Below are positions 1 through 7,698 of a stretch of 38,716 nt of DNA, piece by piece (positions within the stretch are counted from its first letter, which is position 1; every line of letters begins with the position of its first letter). The notes under the pieces are model-generated. The model had not been told where the DNA came from and did not search any database. It saw nothing but the letters and a program-made list of their open reading frames with translations. The translations under genes and the position numbers were made by a program. Source of the DNA: an uncultured Paracoccaceae bacterium (GTDB lineage Bacteria; Pseudomonadota; Alphaproteobacteria; Rhodobacterales; Rhodobacteraceae); the NCBI GenBank assembly GCA_937146765.1, contig CAKZRP010000006.1, positions 1 to 38,716 on the forward strand, given 5' to 3'.

Positions 1-696
1 TACAAATACGTGATCCACAACGTGGCCCACGCCTATGGCAAGTCCGCAACCTTCATGCCGAAGCCGATCTATGGCGACAACGGTTCGGGCATGCACGTGA
101 ACATGTCCATCTGGAAAGACGGCAAGCCGCTCTTTGCAGGCGACAAGTATGCTGACCTGTCTCAGGAAGCGCTGTACTTCATCGGTGGTATCCTGAAGCA
201 CGCGAAGACCCTGAACGCCTTCACCAACCCGGGCACCAACTCCTACAAGCGTCTGATCCCCGGCTTTGAAGCTCCCGTTCTGCGCGCCTACTCCGCACGC
301 AACCGCTCTGGCTGCGTTCGTATTCCGTGGACCGAGTCCCCGAAGGCAAAACGCGTGGAAGCCCGCTTCCCCGATCCCAGCGCGAACCCCTACCTGGCGT
401 TTGCAGCACTCCTGATGGCCGGCATCGACGGTATCAAGAACAAGATCGATCCGGGCGAAGCCATGGACAAGAACCTCTATGACCTGCCCGCAGAAGAGCT
501 GGCCGGCATCCCGACCGTCTGCGGCTCCCTGCGTGAAGCGCTGGAGTGTCTGGCGGCCGACCACGAGTTCCTGCTCGCAGGCGATGTGTTCACCAAGGAC
601 CAGATCGAAGGCTATATCGAGCTGAAGATGGAAGAGGTCCACAAGTACGAGCACACCCCGCACCCGGTCGAGTACGGCATGTACTACAGCTGCTGA
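1..696 (+). CDS. glnA: Glutamine synthetase type I, C-terminal half (5' end outside window)
   Basis: ATP-dependent ligation of ammonium to glutamate, the main ammonium assimilation step, by a cytoplasmic dodecamer. The window opens in frame, and 231 codons remain of a protein that is normally about 468 residues, so roughly the first half is missing. The C-terminal catalytic domain is well conserved: the [10 protein letters not shown] block lies near the start, NRSGCVRIP supplies substrate and ATP contacts, and the NLYDLP motif carries the tyrosine (codon 478-480) that is adenylylated by GlnE in the family. The adenylylation site indicates a GSI-beta enzyme regulated by the GlnB/GlnE cascade. 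A strong terminator follows 20 bases after the TGA stop, so glnA ends its transcript here. Confidence 0.97.
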   Translation, partial: YKYVIHNVAHAYGKSATFMPKPIYGDNGSGMHVNMSIWKDGKPLFAGDKYADLSQEALYFIGGILKHAKTLNAFTNPGTNSYKRLIPGFEAPVLRAYSARNRSGCVRIPWTESPKAKRVEARFPDPSANPYLAFAALLMAGIDGIKNKIDPGEAMDKNLYDLPAEELAGIPTVCGSLREALECLAADHEFLLAGDVFTKDQIEGYIELKMEEVHKYEHTPHPVEYGMYYSC

Positions 697-716
697 TTTC
701 AGCCGCTGGACAAAGC

Positions 717-745
717 AAGAGCGCCCCGCAACGGGCGCTCTTTTT
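717..745 (+). terminator. Rho-independent terminator of glnA
   Basis: A 10-bp perfect stem (717-726 with 733-742, core GAGCGCCC/GGGCGCTC) has a 6-base loop and runs into five T residues (741-745). It lies 20 bases after the glnA stop. Confidence 0.93.
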
Positions 746-796
746 CATTGCGGGTCCTGCCTCGGTCGCCCCGCCTGCCGGTTTGGCGCGCCAATC

Positions 797-826
797 ATTG
801 ACTGATCAGTTAATCAATGTGATAGT
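797..826 (+). promoter_or_regulatory. Predicted promoter with overlapping TetR-style palindrome, upstream of Hsp70-like gene
   Basis: TTGACT (798-803, five of six -35 consensus bases) is separated by exactly 17 bases from GATAGT (821-826, four of six -10 bases). The -35 box forms the left arm of an 18-bp palindrome (797-814, core ACTGATCAGT) with a single mismatched pair. A palindrome of this size across -35 and spacer is the usual position for a TetR-type repressor. No regulator gene lies nearby in the window, so the cognate protein is unknown. Confidence 0.5.
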
Positions 827-1034
827 CCGTCATCCTTGCAGACTTCCTGCGGGAGCGACGAACTCAACTTCACGCAGCAGGGTCTCTCGCAGCCCCGACC
901 TGTCGTCAGGGCGCCTTTCCTCCCAGGGGGCGTCCTTTTCTTTTGTTGCCCCCTCTTCTGCACAGAAACCGGTTGAGAGGTATCACGGCTTCCTGTAGGG
1001 CTGCCGGCTCGCAGCAGCATGAGGTCAACGCATC

Positions 1035-2300
1035 ATGACGACCCTCACTTCCCGTCCCCAGACGCTGGGGATCGACTTTGGCACCTCGAACTCTGCCGCG
1101 GGGCTGGCAGTGGCAGGCCGCCCCTGGCTGGTGGACCTCGAACCCGGCGAGAACACCCTGCCCACTGCGGTCTTCTTTGACAGCGAAACCAAGGCGATGC
1201 GGATTGGCCGCAGCGCCACCCGCGCCCTGATAGAGGGCGAGGATGGCCGCTTCATGCGCGCGCTCAAGAGCCTGCTGGGCACGCCGCTCCTCTATGAAAA
1301 ACGGCGCCTGGGCGGTGAGATGATGGACTTCACCGATGTCATCGCCCGCTTCCTGCGCGAGGTGAAACGCCGCGCGGAACTCGCAACGGGACTGGAGTTC
1401 ACCCATGCGCTCTCGGGGCGGCCGGTGAAGTTCCATTCCTCGGATGCGGAGCGCAATGCCCGCGCCGAGGAGGATCTGCGCGGCTGCTATCAGAAGGCGG
1501 GATTTGCCGATGTGCGGTTTCTCTTTGAGCCGGAGGCCGCCCTGCGCGCCGCGCGACCGCAGGCGGGGATTGGTCTCGTGGTCGATATCGGCGGCGGCAC
1601 CTCGGACTTCACCTGTTTCGAACAGGGGGAGGATGGCGAGACCCGGATTCTGGCCAGCCACGGCCTGCGCCTTGGCGGAACCGATTTCGACCGTCAGCTC
1701 AGCATTGATCATGTGATGCCGCATCTTGGCCGGGGTGCGATGATCCGAAACACCTTTGGCGGTGGCAGCCTGCCCGCGCCGAACCGGATGTTCAACGATC
1801 TGGCCACCTGGCAGATGATCCCTTTCCTATACGGCGGCGACAGCCGCCGCGCCGCCCGCGACCTGGCCCAGAATGCCGAAGACCCTTTGCTGTTGAACCG
1901 TCTGGTAAGGGTGCTGGAAGAGGAGTTGGGCCACGACCTCGCCTTTGCCACCGAGGCGGGCAAGATCCGCGCCAATGGCAGTGAGGATGCCGGGAATGCC
2001 CGCATCGACCTGCGCATCGTGGAACGTGGTCTTGCCGCGCCACTGCCGCCAGAGGCCATGGATCACTCCCTGGCGGAGATGGTGGCCTCGATCCGGGCCG
2101 AGGCGCAGGAGACGCTGCGCCTTGCCGAGGTGGCGCCCGAGCGCGTCACCCGGTGTGTCATGGTGGGCGGCTCCGGCCTGCTCGAATCCGTCCGCAGCGC
2201 CATGCGCGGCCTCTGCCCGGACGCCGAGATCGAGACGGAGCGGGCAATGACCGCCGTGGCCGACGGGCTTGCGCTGGCGGCTCAGGATGCCTTTGCCTGA
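1035..2300 (+). CDS. Hsp70-family ATPase, YegD-like, without substrate-binding domain
   Basis: A 421-residue actin/Hsp70-fold protein. Phosphate-1 motif LGIDFGTSNS (residues 11-20), phosphate-2 motif VVDIGGGTSDFT (182-193), GGTDFDRQL (214-222) and an adenosine motif CVMVGGSG near the C-terminus are all present. It is nucleotide-binding-domain length only: the beta-sandwich peptide-binding domain and EEVD-like tail of DnaK are absent, as in E. coli YegD (about 450 aa). Family knowledge supports chaperone-like ATPase activity, but the client is unknown. The ATG at 1035 is preceded by GAGGT (1021-1025). The gene stands alone behind a predicted promoter with a palindromic operator. No dnaJ or grpE partner is adjacent, so a role in the general heat-shock machinery is not implied. 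Confidence 0.88.
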   Translation: MTTLTSRPQTLGIDFGTSNSAAGLAVAGRPWLVDLEPGENTLPTAVFFDSETKAMRIGRSATRALIEGEDGRFMRALKSLLGTPLLYEKRRLGGEMMDFTDVIARFLREVKRRAELATGLEFTHALSGRPVKFHSSDAERNARAEEDLRGCYQKAGFADVRFLFEPEAALRAARPQAGIGLVVDIGGGTSDFTCFEQGEDGETRILASHGLRLGGTDFDRQLSIDHVMPHLGRGAMIRNTFGGGSLPAPNRMFNDLATWQMIPFLYGGDSRRAARDLAQNAEDPLLLNRLVRVLEEELGHDLAFATEAGKIRANGSEDAGNARIDLRIVERGLAAPLPPEAMDHSLAEMVASIRAEAQETLRLAEVAPERVTRCVMVGGSGLLESVRSAMRGLCPDAEIETERAMTAVADGLALAAQDAFA

Positions 2301-2384
2301 GTGGTCTTTCCCCGTAGAAAACGGGTGATCCCGGTGCGGGGGCCGCGTATGGTCGCTGAAGTTGACCGTGATTTCGAGGGTTCC

Positions 2385-3200
2385 ATGCACCGTCCATCCG
2401 TTGTTCTGTCCCGCCTTGCCGCCTGTCTCGCGCTGGCGCTGTCCCCGCTCGCGGTCGATGCGGCCACTTGCAGCAACACTTCCGCCGGTTTCGAGGCCTG
2501 GAAAGCGGAGTTTGCCCGCACCGCGCAACGAGCCGGGGTGCAGCAGGCCGGGCTCAACGCCTTGGCGCAGGCACGCTATGCCAGCAGCACCATCGCGGCG
2601 GATCGCAACCAGAAGAGTTTCAGATACTCCTTGCAGAAATTCATGGAGGTCCGCGGGTCCGCCACCATCGTGGCCCAAGGCAAGAAGCGGAAAGCCCGCA
2701 ATGCGGAATTCTTCGCCGCGCTGGAGCGGACCTATGGCGTGCCCGCCGGTGTTCTGATTGCCATTCACGGGATGGAGACCGCCTTTGGCAGCTACATGGG
2801 CGACAGTCAGGTGGTCTCTGCCATCGTGACGCTGACTTTTGATTGCCGCCGCTCGGACTTCTTTGCTCCCCATGCGATCGGGGCGTTGAAACTGGTGGAT
2901 CTCGGCAGCGTGACCACCGCCACGCTGGGGGCCAAACATGGCGAGCTGGGGCATACCCAGTTTCTGCCGGGCAACGCGCTGACCTATGGGCAGGACTGGA
3001 ACCGCGACGGGCGGGTGGATTTTTATGACCTTGGCGATGCGATGGCCTCCACCGCCCATTACCTGCGCCAGAAAGGCTGGCAGCCGGGTCGCGGCTATCA
3101 GGAGGGCGAGGTCAACTTCAAGGTGCTGAAGGAGTGGAACGCCGCCACGGTCTACCAGCAATCGCTGGCGATCATGGGCCGCCAGATCGACTCGCCGTGA
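2385..3200 (+). CDS. Secreted lytic murein transglycosylase, MltB/SLT_2 type
   Basis: Predicted 271-residue periplasmic enzyme cleaving peptidoglycan glycan strands to 1,6-anhydro-muramic ends. Residues 1-27 form a Sec signal peptide ending in AVDA-A. The catalytic glutamate is E131 in the IHGMETAFG block, matching the ESNFG-type motif of MltB. The downstream GELGHTQFLPGNALTYG stretch and DWNRDGRVDFYDLGDAMAS are also family hallmarks. There is no lipobox cysteine, so it is soluble rather than a lipoprotein. The frame is open upstream to 2301, but the ATG at 2385 is preferred because it places the signal peptide at the N-terminus and has GAGGG (2376-2380) before it. The upstream Hsp70-like gene ends 84 bases earlier on the same strand, so co-transcription is possible. 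Confidence 0.88.
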   Translation: MHRPSVVLSRLAACLALALSPLAVDAATCSNTSAGFEAWKAEFARTAQRAGVQQAGLNALAQARYASSTIAADRNQKSFRYSLQKFMEVRGSATIVAQGKKRKARNAEFFAALERTYGVPAGVLIAIHGMETAFGSYMGDSQVVSAIVTLTFDCRRSDFFAPHAIGALKLVDLGSVTTATLGAKHGELGHTQFLPGNALTYGQDWNRDGRVDFYDLGDAMASTAHYLRQKGWQPGRGYQEGEVNFKVLKEWNAATVYQQSLAIMGRQIDSP

Positions 3201-3210
3201 AGTTCGGCGA

Positions 3211-3225
3211 TTAAGCTTCTGTTAA
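3211..3225. promoter_or_regulatory. CtrA-like motif TTAA-N7-TTAA
   Basis: TTAA at 3211-3214 and TTAA at 3222-3225 are spaced by exactly seven bases, which matches the CtrA full-site core known from Caulobacter and Rhodobacterales. The second half continues with G rather than the preferred C. It lies 11 bases after the transglycosylase stop and 243 bases before the next start codon, so the target is uncertain. Confidence 0.35.
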
Positions 3226-3467
3226 GCTAGGGAAATTCCAGCGGGGGCCTTGCGGTAGCCTGCGGCGAGATTGAGGCCGCGCGACGCCCCGCTTTCGCCA
3301 TAGTCCACCACAGACGACAAGAGCCTCACCTGTCAACCCGCTGAAAACACGCCATTTCAGGGCGAGGCCATTTCTTAACAAAGCCTGAATTGGCCCTTTT
3401 GAAATTTCCGCCTCACCCGCCCAACTTTCTACTTCTTCAAATTTTATCTTTAACCTGAAACGAGCCG

Positions 3468-4421
3468 ATGGAGGATTTCACGGTGCTGGATCAGGTTACA
3501 CAGAAAGTGTCGGACCCCAAGATCAGCGGCAAGCTGGGTTTTGCGGAACGGGATGAAACGGTGCTGGCGCGCGCCTCGACGCTGGTCATCCAGTGCCTGG
3601 AGGAGGCCGGTCATGAGGTTGACAGGTTCCACGCCCAATTCGCCCACAAGGTCGCGCTGGACAGCGACGCCTATGCGATCTCGCTGCGCTATCGCCGCAG
3701 CCCGCGCCCCCTGCGGCAGCCGGATGGCAGCCCCTGCCGGGTTCAGCTCGAGGTGGTGCTGCGCCCTCGCTTCCCGGAACAGACGGATGAGGAGCTGGGC
3801 GAGATGCTGCTGGCGCGGATCCTGCGGGATGTGCTGATCGGCACCGAGGCCTGCGCCGTCGAATGGCGCGCGACCGGTGTCTCCCTTGACCGCATCTCCT
3901 TCCTCTCGGTCTTCGCCGAACCCACCGCCGCCACCTCAGAAACAGCAGGGCAATCCACATGCCGCCCGCATCTGGCCGCGCCGGTGCTGGCCTTTGACCT
4001 CTTCGCCGCCCGCAGCAGCCTGCCGGTGCTGGAGGGTGAGATCCTCGATCCGCTGGCGCCATCCCAGGCCCCCAACAGCAAAACGGATCAACGGGCGGAA
4101 CGCTTTGCACCGGTGGAAGATACTTTTGGCGTCCTTGATCTGGAATGCGACCGCATCATCGAGCGCCGTTCTGCCGGGCGTCAGGCTGAGTTCCTGCGGG
4201 CCTGTCGGAAGATGACCCGGGCCCTCAGCCCGCGCGAATCCCGCATGGCCTGGGCCCTTACCGCCGCCATGGCGCTCTTTGCCTTGCCGCTCGGCATCAC
4301 CGCTGCTGCGGTGCATCTGATGCGCGGTGCGGATGTGCGGTTCAGCCTGCAGATGCTGCTGGTGGCAGTCCTGCTGCTGGTGATGCAATCGGGCGAGTTG
4401 GTCAACGCAGCCCTGCACTGA
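3468..4421 (+). CDS. Unrecognised protein with two C-terminal membrane helices
   Basis: I do not recognise this 317-residue protein. Residues 1-150 look like a mixed alpha/beta cytoplasmic domain without a diagnostic motif. Residues 150-225 are a proline- and alanine-rich linker. Two hydrophobic stretches at about 260-284 and 293-307 are separated by a short charged loop and would anchor the C-terminus as a hairpin, with the N-terminal domain probably in the cytoplasm. No signal peptide, catalytic motif or repeat is visible. The ATG at 3468 follows a comparatively AT-rich 267-base gap with only a weak ribosome site. Codon choice and coding strength resemble the neighbours, so the gene is likely native. 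It is convergent with the DUF3445 gene, with 33 bases between them and no obvious terminator. Confidence 0.7.
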   Translation: MEDFTVLDQVTQKVSDPKISGKLGFAERDETVLARASTLVIQCLEEAGHEVDRFHAQFAHKVALDSDAYAISLRYRRSPRPLRQPDGSPCRVQLEVVLRPRFPEQTDEELGEMLLARILRDVLIGTEACAVEWRATGVSLDRISFLSVFAEPTAATSETAGQSTCRPHLAAPVLAFDLFAARSSLPVLEGEILDPLAPSQAPNSKTDQRAERFAPVEDTFGVLDLECDRIIERRSAGRQAEFLRACRKMTRALSPRESRMAWALTAAMALFALPLGITAAAVHLMRGADVRFSLQMLLVAVLLLVMQSGELVNAALH

Positions 4422-4454
4422 AGTGGCTTCCGCCCCCAAAGGCCCGCGTGGACG

Positions 4455-5231
4455 TCAGGCCTCGGCCTCAGCGCCCCATTGCGCCAGCACATCCTGCCGG
4501 CGCAGCACCCGCGTGTGGATCGAGAAGACCACCGCGCGGCTTTCGGGCAGACGATAGAGCGATTGCAACTCGCTGCGCAGAAAGTGCTGGGTCTGCGGTG
4601 TTGAGGTCGGCCGCGGGTCGGCCTCCGTGCGCGGTTGGTGCAGCTCAGCATCGGCATACCAGAGGGCATTGAACCGCCAGAGCGGACGCCCCACCTGCAC
4701 CCCGTCAAACAGTCGCTGCACCCGCGCAGCGAGCCCGGCATCATAGGCGCGGACAGGTCCGTGAATCGCCAGCAGCGGTTTCATGATCTTCTCCGCGAGG
4801 GTCCAACTGGCGGGAAAACACAGGATCGCCCCGGTCATTACATGTTCCTCCGCCCCTTCGGGCCGTTCCAACAGGCAAAAATCCTGTTGCGCGATGCACC
4901 CGAGGCTGCCCAGCGGGTCCTTGCGATCGAGGGTCACTCGCCGCCCATCGGGCCGAAGAACCGAAGGCGTTGCAGGATCTGCCCCGTAACGCGCCGCCAG
5001 AACATGGTCGAGCAGCTCCTGCGCCGCCGGCTCCGCCGCCTTGGAGAGCTGCAATACCGCCTCCCGACGCTGGCGCAACAGCCGCTCACGATGGCGCATC
5101 TGCGCCGCAAACCCGTCGTCGAACCGAAGCCACTCCTCGGGCGCGAGGGGCTGGATGCCCGGCAGCCGGTGGGGCGCCAGCGGGTTATAGGGGATCGAGG
5201 TCTGGAGAATCTCTGTCATGGTGTCAGCCAT
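4455..5231 (-). CDS. DUF3445 protein, haem-dependent oxidative N-demethylase-like
   Basis: A 258-residue cytoplasmic protein whose opening (PYNPLAPHRLPGIQPLAPEEWL, then a run of Arg/Gln) is typical of DUF3445. Characterised members (HODM alpha-like) use a PAS-type fold binding haem for oxidative demethylation of dimethylamine-type substrates. I infer the same general chemistry; the substrate here is not shown. The conserved blocks LDRKDPLGSLGCIAQQDFCLLE, CFPASWTLAEKI and FSIHTRVL fit the family. Start: the ATG at 5231 (MADTM) is chosen, with a second ATG at 5219 as the alternative; neither has a strong ribosome site. The open frame extends to 5879 but overlaps dddP and is not coding there. 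The gene diverges from dddP, with a shared 150-base intergenic region. The partner subunits of the HODM complex are not in the window. Confidence 0.8.
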   Translation of the reverse strand: MADTMTEILQTSIPYNPLAPHRLPGIQPLAPEEWLRFDDGFAAQMRHRERLLRQRREAVLQLSKAAEPAAQELLDHVLAARYGADPATPSVLRPDGRRVTLDRKDPLGSLGCIAQQDFCLLERPEGAEEHVMTGAILCFPASWTLAEKIMKPLLAIHGPVRAYDAGLAARVQRLFDGVQVGRPLWRFNALWYADAELHQPRTEADPRPTSTPQTQHFLRSELQSLYRLPESRAVVFSIHTRVLRRQDVLAQWGAEAEA

Positions 5232-5283
5232 AGCACCGCGCCGCAACTGATGCACGGGCGTACAAATTGCGGCAAGTGTCAGA

Positions 5284-5345
5284 GGGGCTGGTCGAAAATA
5301 GCCCCGGTTTGTGTCGCTTTCCGATTGGCCAGTTGATCGCGCAAC
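5284..5345. promoter_or_regulatory. Dyads in the DUF3445-dddP divergent intergenic region
   Basis: Two inverted repeats lie between the divergent genes. GGGGCT (5284-5289) pairs with AGCCCC (5300-5305) across a 10-base spacer, and GTTG (5332-5335) pairs with CAAC (5342-5345) around a CG centre. The second has the layout of a small repressor operator. No convincing -35/-10 pair was found for either gene, so regulation is inferred only from the symmetry. Confidence 0.25.
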
Positions 5346-5381
5346 CGTCAGGCTCGCGCCTATCAGCCAGGGAGCCAAGCC

Positions 5382-6725
5382 ATGAACGAGCATTTCCGCG
5401 ACCGCCGCAAGATCGATCCGACCCGTGGGGCCGTGTTGGGCGACGGCAGCCCGAACGACAACGACCGGGTCGAAATCGGCCCCACCCAATTGGCCTTTGC
5501 CGAATGGCAGGCGGCGGGACTGGCTCTGCCGAACCTCGAGCGGATGCGCGAGTTTCGCTGGAAACGGCTGACCCAGGCGATCGTCGACCGGGGCTATGGC
5601 GGGCTGTTGATGTTTGATCCGCTGAACATCCGCTATGCGACCGACAGCACCAATATGCAGCTTTGGAACACCCATAACCCGTTCCGGGCGCTGCTTCTGT
5701 GTGCCGACGGTTACATGGTGATCTGGGACTATAAAAACTCGCCCTTCCTGTCCACGTTCAACCCGCTGGTACGCGAACAGCGTTCGGGCGCGGATCTCTT
5801 TTACTTTGATCGCGGCGACAAGGTGGATGTGGCGGCAGATGTCTTCTCCAACGAGGTGCGCAAGCTGATCGAGGAACACAGCGGCGGCAATATGCGCCTT
5901 GCGGTGGACAAGGTCATGCTGAAAGGGCTGCGCGCGCTCGAAGCTCAGGGTTTCGAGGCGATGGAGGGCGAAGAGGTCACGGAAAAGACCCGCGCCATCA
6001 AGGGACCGGACGAGATCCTCGCCATGCGCTGCGCCTCACACGCCTGCGAGAGCGCGGTGGCCGCGATGGAGGCTTTTGCCCGCGCCAATATGGGAAATGG
6101 CACCTGTTCCGAGGATGACATCTGGGCTGTGCTCCATGCCGAAAACATCCGGCGCGGCGGTGAATGGATCGAGACGCGGCTTCTGGCCACAGGCCCCCGC
6201 ACCAATCCCTGGTTTCAGGAATGCGGTCCCCGACTCACCCAGAGGAACGAGATCCTTTCCTTTGATACCGACCTGATCGGCTCTTACGGTATCTGTATCG
6301 ACATGTCGCGCAGCTGGTGGATCGGCGACGAGAAACCGCGCCCCGATATGATCTATGCCATGCAGCACGCGTATGAGCATATCATGACCAATATGCAGAT
6401 GCTGAAACCTGGCGTGATGATCACGGAACTTTCCGCCAATACCCATGTGCTCGATGCCAAATATCAGGCGCAGAAATACGGCTGCCTGATGCATGGTGTC
6501 GGCCTCTGTGACGAATGGCCCTTGGTGGCCTATCCCGATCAGGCGGTCGAGGGCGCATTTGACTACCCTCTGGAGCCGGGCATGGTGCTCTGCGTCGAGG
6601 CTCTGGTGGGTGAGGTCGGCGGTGATTTCTCGATCAAACTTGAGGATCAGGTGCTGATTACCGAGGATGGTTTTGAGAACCTGACCAGATACCCGTTCGA
6701 TCCGGTCCTGATGGGGCAGGCCTGA
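5382..6725 (+). CDS. dddP: DMSP lyase DddP (M24-peptidase fold)
   Basis: Cytoplasmic enzyme cleaving dimethylsulfoniopropionate to dimethyl sulfide plus acrylate. The protein is 447 residues and lines up with characterised roseobacter DddP. Counting residues gives D295, D297, D307, H371, E406 and E421 as the binuclear metal ligands and D377 as the catalytic base, the same numbers I recall for the Ruegeria lacuscaerulensis structure. The creatinase-like N-terminal domain covers about residues 50-200 and the pita-bread domain 205-440. These residues distinguish it from ordinary Xaa-Pro peptidases of M24. AGGGAG (5369-5374) is placed 7 bases before the ATG. No acuR, acuI, prpE or DMSP transporter is adjacent, so acrylate disposal must be encoded elsewhere. 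It diverges from the DUF3445 gene and is convergent with the EEP gene. Confidence 0.96.
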   Translation: MNEHFRDRRKIDPTRGAVLGDGSPNDNDRVEIGPTQLAFAEWQAAGLALPNLERMREFRWKRLTQAIVDRGYGGLLMFDPLNIRYATDSTNMQLWNTHNPFRALLLCADGYMVIWDYKNSPFLSTFNPLVREQRSGADLFYFDRGDKVDVAADVFSNEVRKLIEEHSGGNMRLAVDKVMLKGLRALEAQGFEAMEGEEVTEKTRAIKGPDEILAMRCASHACESAVAAMEAFARANMGNGTCSEDDIWAVLHAENIRRGGEWIETRLLATGPRTNPWFQECGPRLTQRNEILSFDTDLIGSYGICIDMSRSWWIGDEKPRPDMIYAMQHAYEHIMTNMQMLKPGVMITELSANTHVLDAKYQAQKYGCLMHGVGLCDEWPLVAYPDQAVEGAFDYPLEPGMVLCVEALVGEVGGDFSIKLEDQVLITEDGFENLTRYPFDPVLMGQA

Positions 6726-6765
6726 CCACAGGCCCCGCACTGCCCCCGACAGTTGGCGAGGCGGA

Positions 6766-7698
6766 TCACTCCGCCTCGCGCGCCACCCGGATCCGCGCCA
6801 GCACCCCGTGGTGGTCGGATGAGAATTTCGGCATCACCGTGATCTCGCCCTGCCCGCCCGTGGCCAGCACATGATCGATGCCGATGGGATACATCATCGG
6901 CGGCAGGTCGAAGGTGGCGGCAAAGCGCCCGATCCGCGCCATGCCACCCGCCTCCGCAATGCGGGCCAATGCCTCCGTCCAGCCCACCGCGTTGAAATCC
7001 CCGGCAAGCACCATCGGTTGGAGCGCCTCGGCCCGCGCCTCTGCCAGGGTGGCAGCAACCCGCTCCACATGCTCGGCCTGTTCGTGGGGCCAGGGCCAGG
7101 GCAAATGCAGCGCCGCAAGCCACATCGCCCCTTCGGGCCGCTCCACCTCCATCAGCGCGAGGCCAAGGTCCGGCTGGCAGTCGACCCGGTTCAACAGACT
7201 GCTGTCGCGGGTCAGGACCGCCACCCCGCCGACGGCGCGAAACGGGCAGAAATGCTGCACCGGATAGGCCGCCCGCAGCCCCTCCAGAACCGGAAGATTG
7301 GCCTTCGAGACCTCCGCCAGGGTGACCACATCCGGAGCTTCGGCCAGCACGGAGGCGATGAAGTCCGCATTGCCCTTGTTCTGGAACAGCAGGTTCTGGT
7401 GGTAGAGCACCAATGGGCGATCCTCCGACACGGCAGCACTGGCGACAGAGGCAGGGAAGTGACCGATCCAGTTGAACAGCAGCGCAAGCGTTGCCAGTCC
7501 ACCAAGAAGCGCGGCACGCGGGTCGTGACGCAGGGCGAAACCGGCCACGATGGCAAGGCCTGCAAAGGGCACCCGGAACACCGCAAGACTGTCGCCAAGG
7601 GGATGCAGCGCCCCGAGCCAGCCGCCGAGGAGACAGGCCATGGAGGCCAGCAGGATCAGCCAGCCAAAGCCGCGCAGGAGGGTTCTGTGACCGCTCAT
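6766..7698 (-). CDS. Membrane-anchored endonuclease/exonuclease/phosphatase family protein
   Basis: A 310-residue protein with three hydrophobic helices at about residues 11-30, 38-56 and 62-78, followed by an EEP domain probably in the periplasm. Catalytic blocks are visible in order: YHQNLLFQN (metal/phosphate Asn), VTLAEVSK (metal Glu), LAGDFNAVGW (GDFN), GIDHVLA (Asp-His) and SSDHHGV (terminal SDH). The domain architecture is that of YafD/endonuclease-like membrane proteins of unknown substrate. The start at 7698 is supported by GGAGGTG five to six bases upstream; the frame is open to 7728 but lacks this site. The ATG overlaps the TGA of the NUDIX gene (ATGA), indicating translational coupling. 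A 9-bp hairpin (6756-6779) spans its stop codon but has no T tract. Confidence 0.85.
   Translation of the reverse strand: MSGHRTLLRGFGWLILLASMACLLGGWLGALHPLGDSLAVFRVPFAGLAIVAGFALRHDPRAALLGGLATLALLFNWIGHFPASVASAAVSEDRPLVLYHQNLLFQNKGNADFIASVLAEAPDVVTLAEVSKANLPVLEGLRAAYPVQHFCPFRAVGGVAVLTRDSSLLNRVDCQPDLGLALMEVERPEGAMWLAALHLPWPWPHEQAEHVERVAATLAEARAEALQPMVLAGDFNAVGWTEALARIAEAGGMARIGRFAATFDLPPMMYPIGIDHVLATGGQGEITVMPKFSSDHHGVLARIRVAREAE

Larger units (their letters stand above)
697..1034. other. Intergenic region between glnA and the Hsp70-like gene
   Basis: 338 bases without a credible gene. It holds the glnA terminator, then a predicted promoter overlapped by a near-perfect palindrome (listed separately). 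About 200 bases of apparent 5' leader follow, in which I see no riboswitch or small ORF. Confidence 0.7.

Noticed and set aside
5232..5879. Upstream extension of the DUF3445 protein to 474 residues
   Set aside because: The extra region overlaps dddP on the opposite strand and has no family sequence; the conserved N-terminus begins at 5231.
6756..6779. 9-bp GC-rich hairpin at the EEP gene stop, as a terminator
   Set aside because: It overlaps the coding end and has no T tract on either strand, so it fails as a rho-independent terminator.
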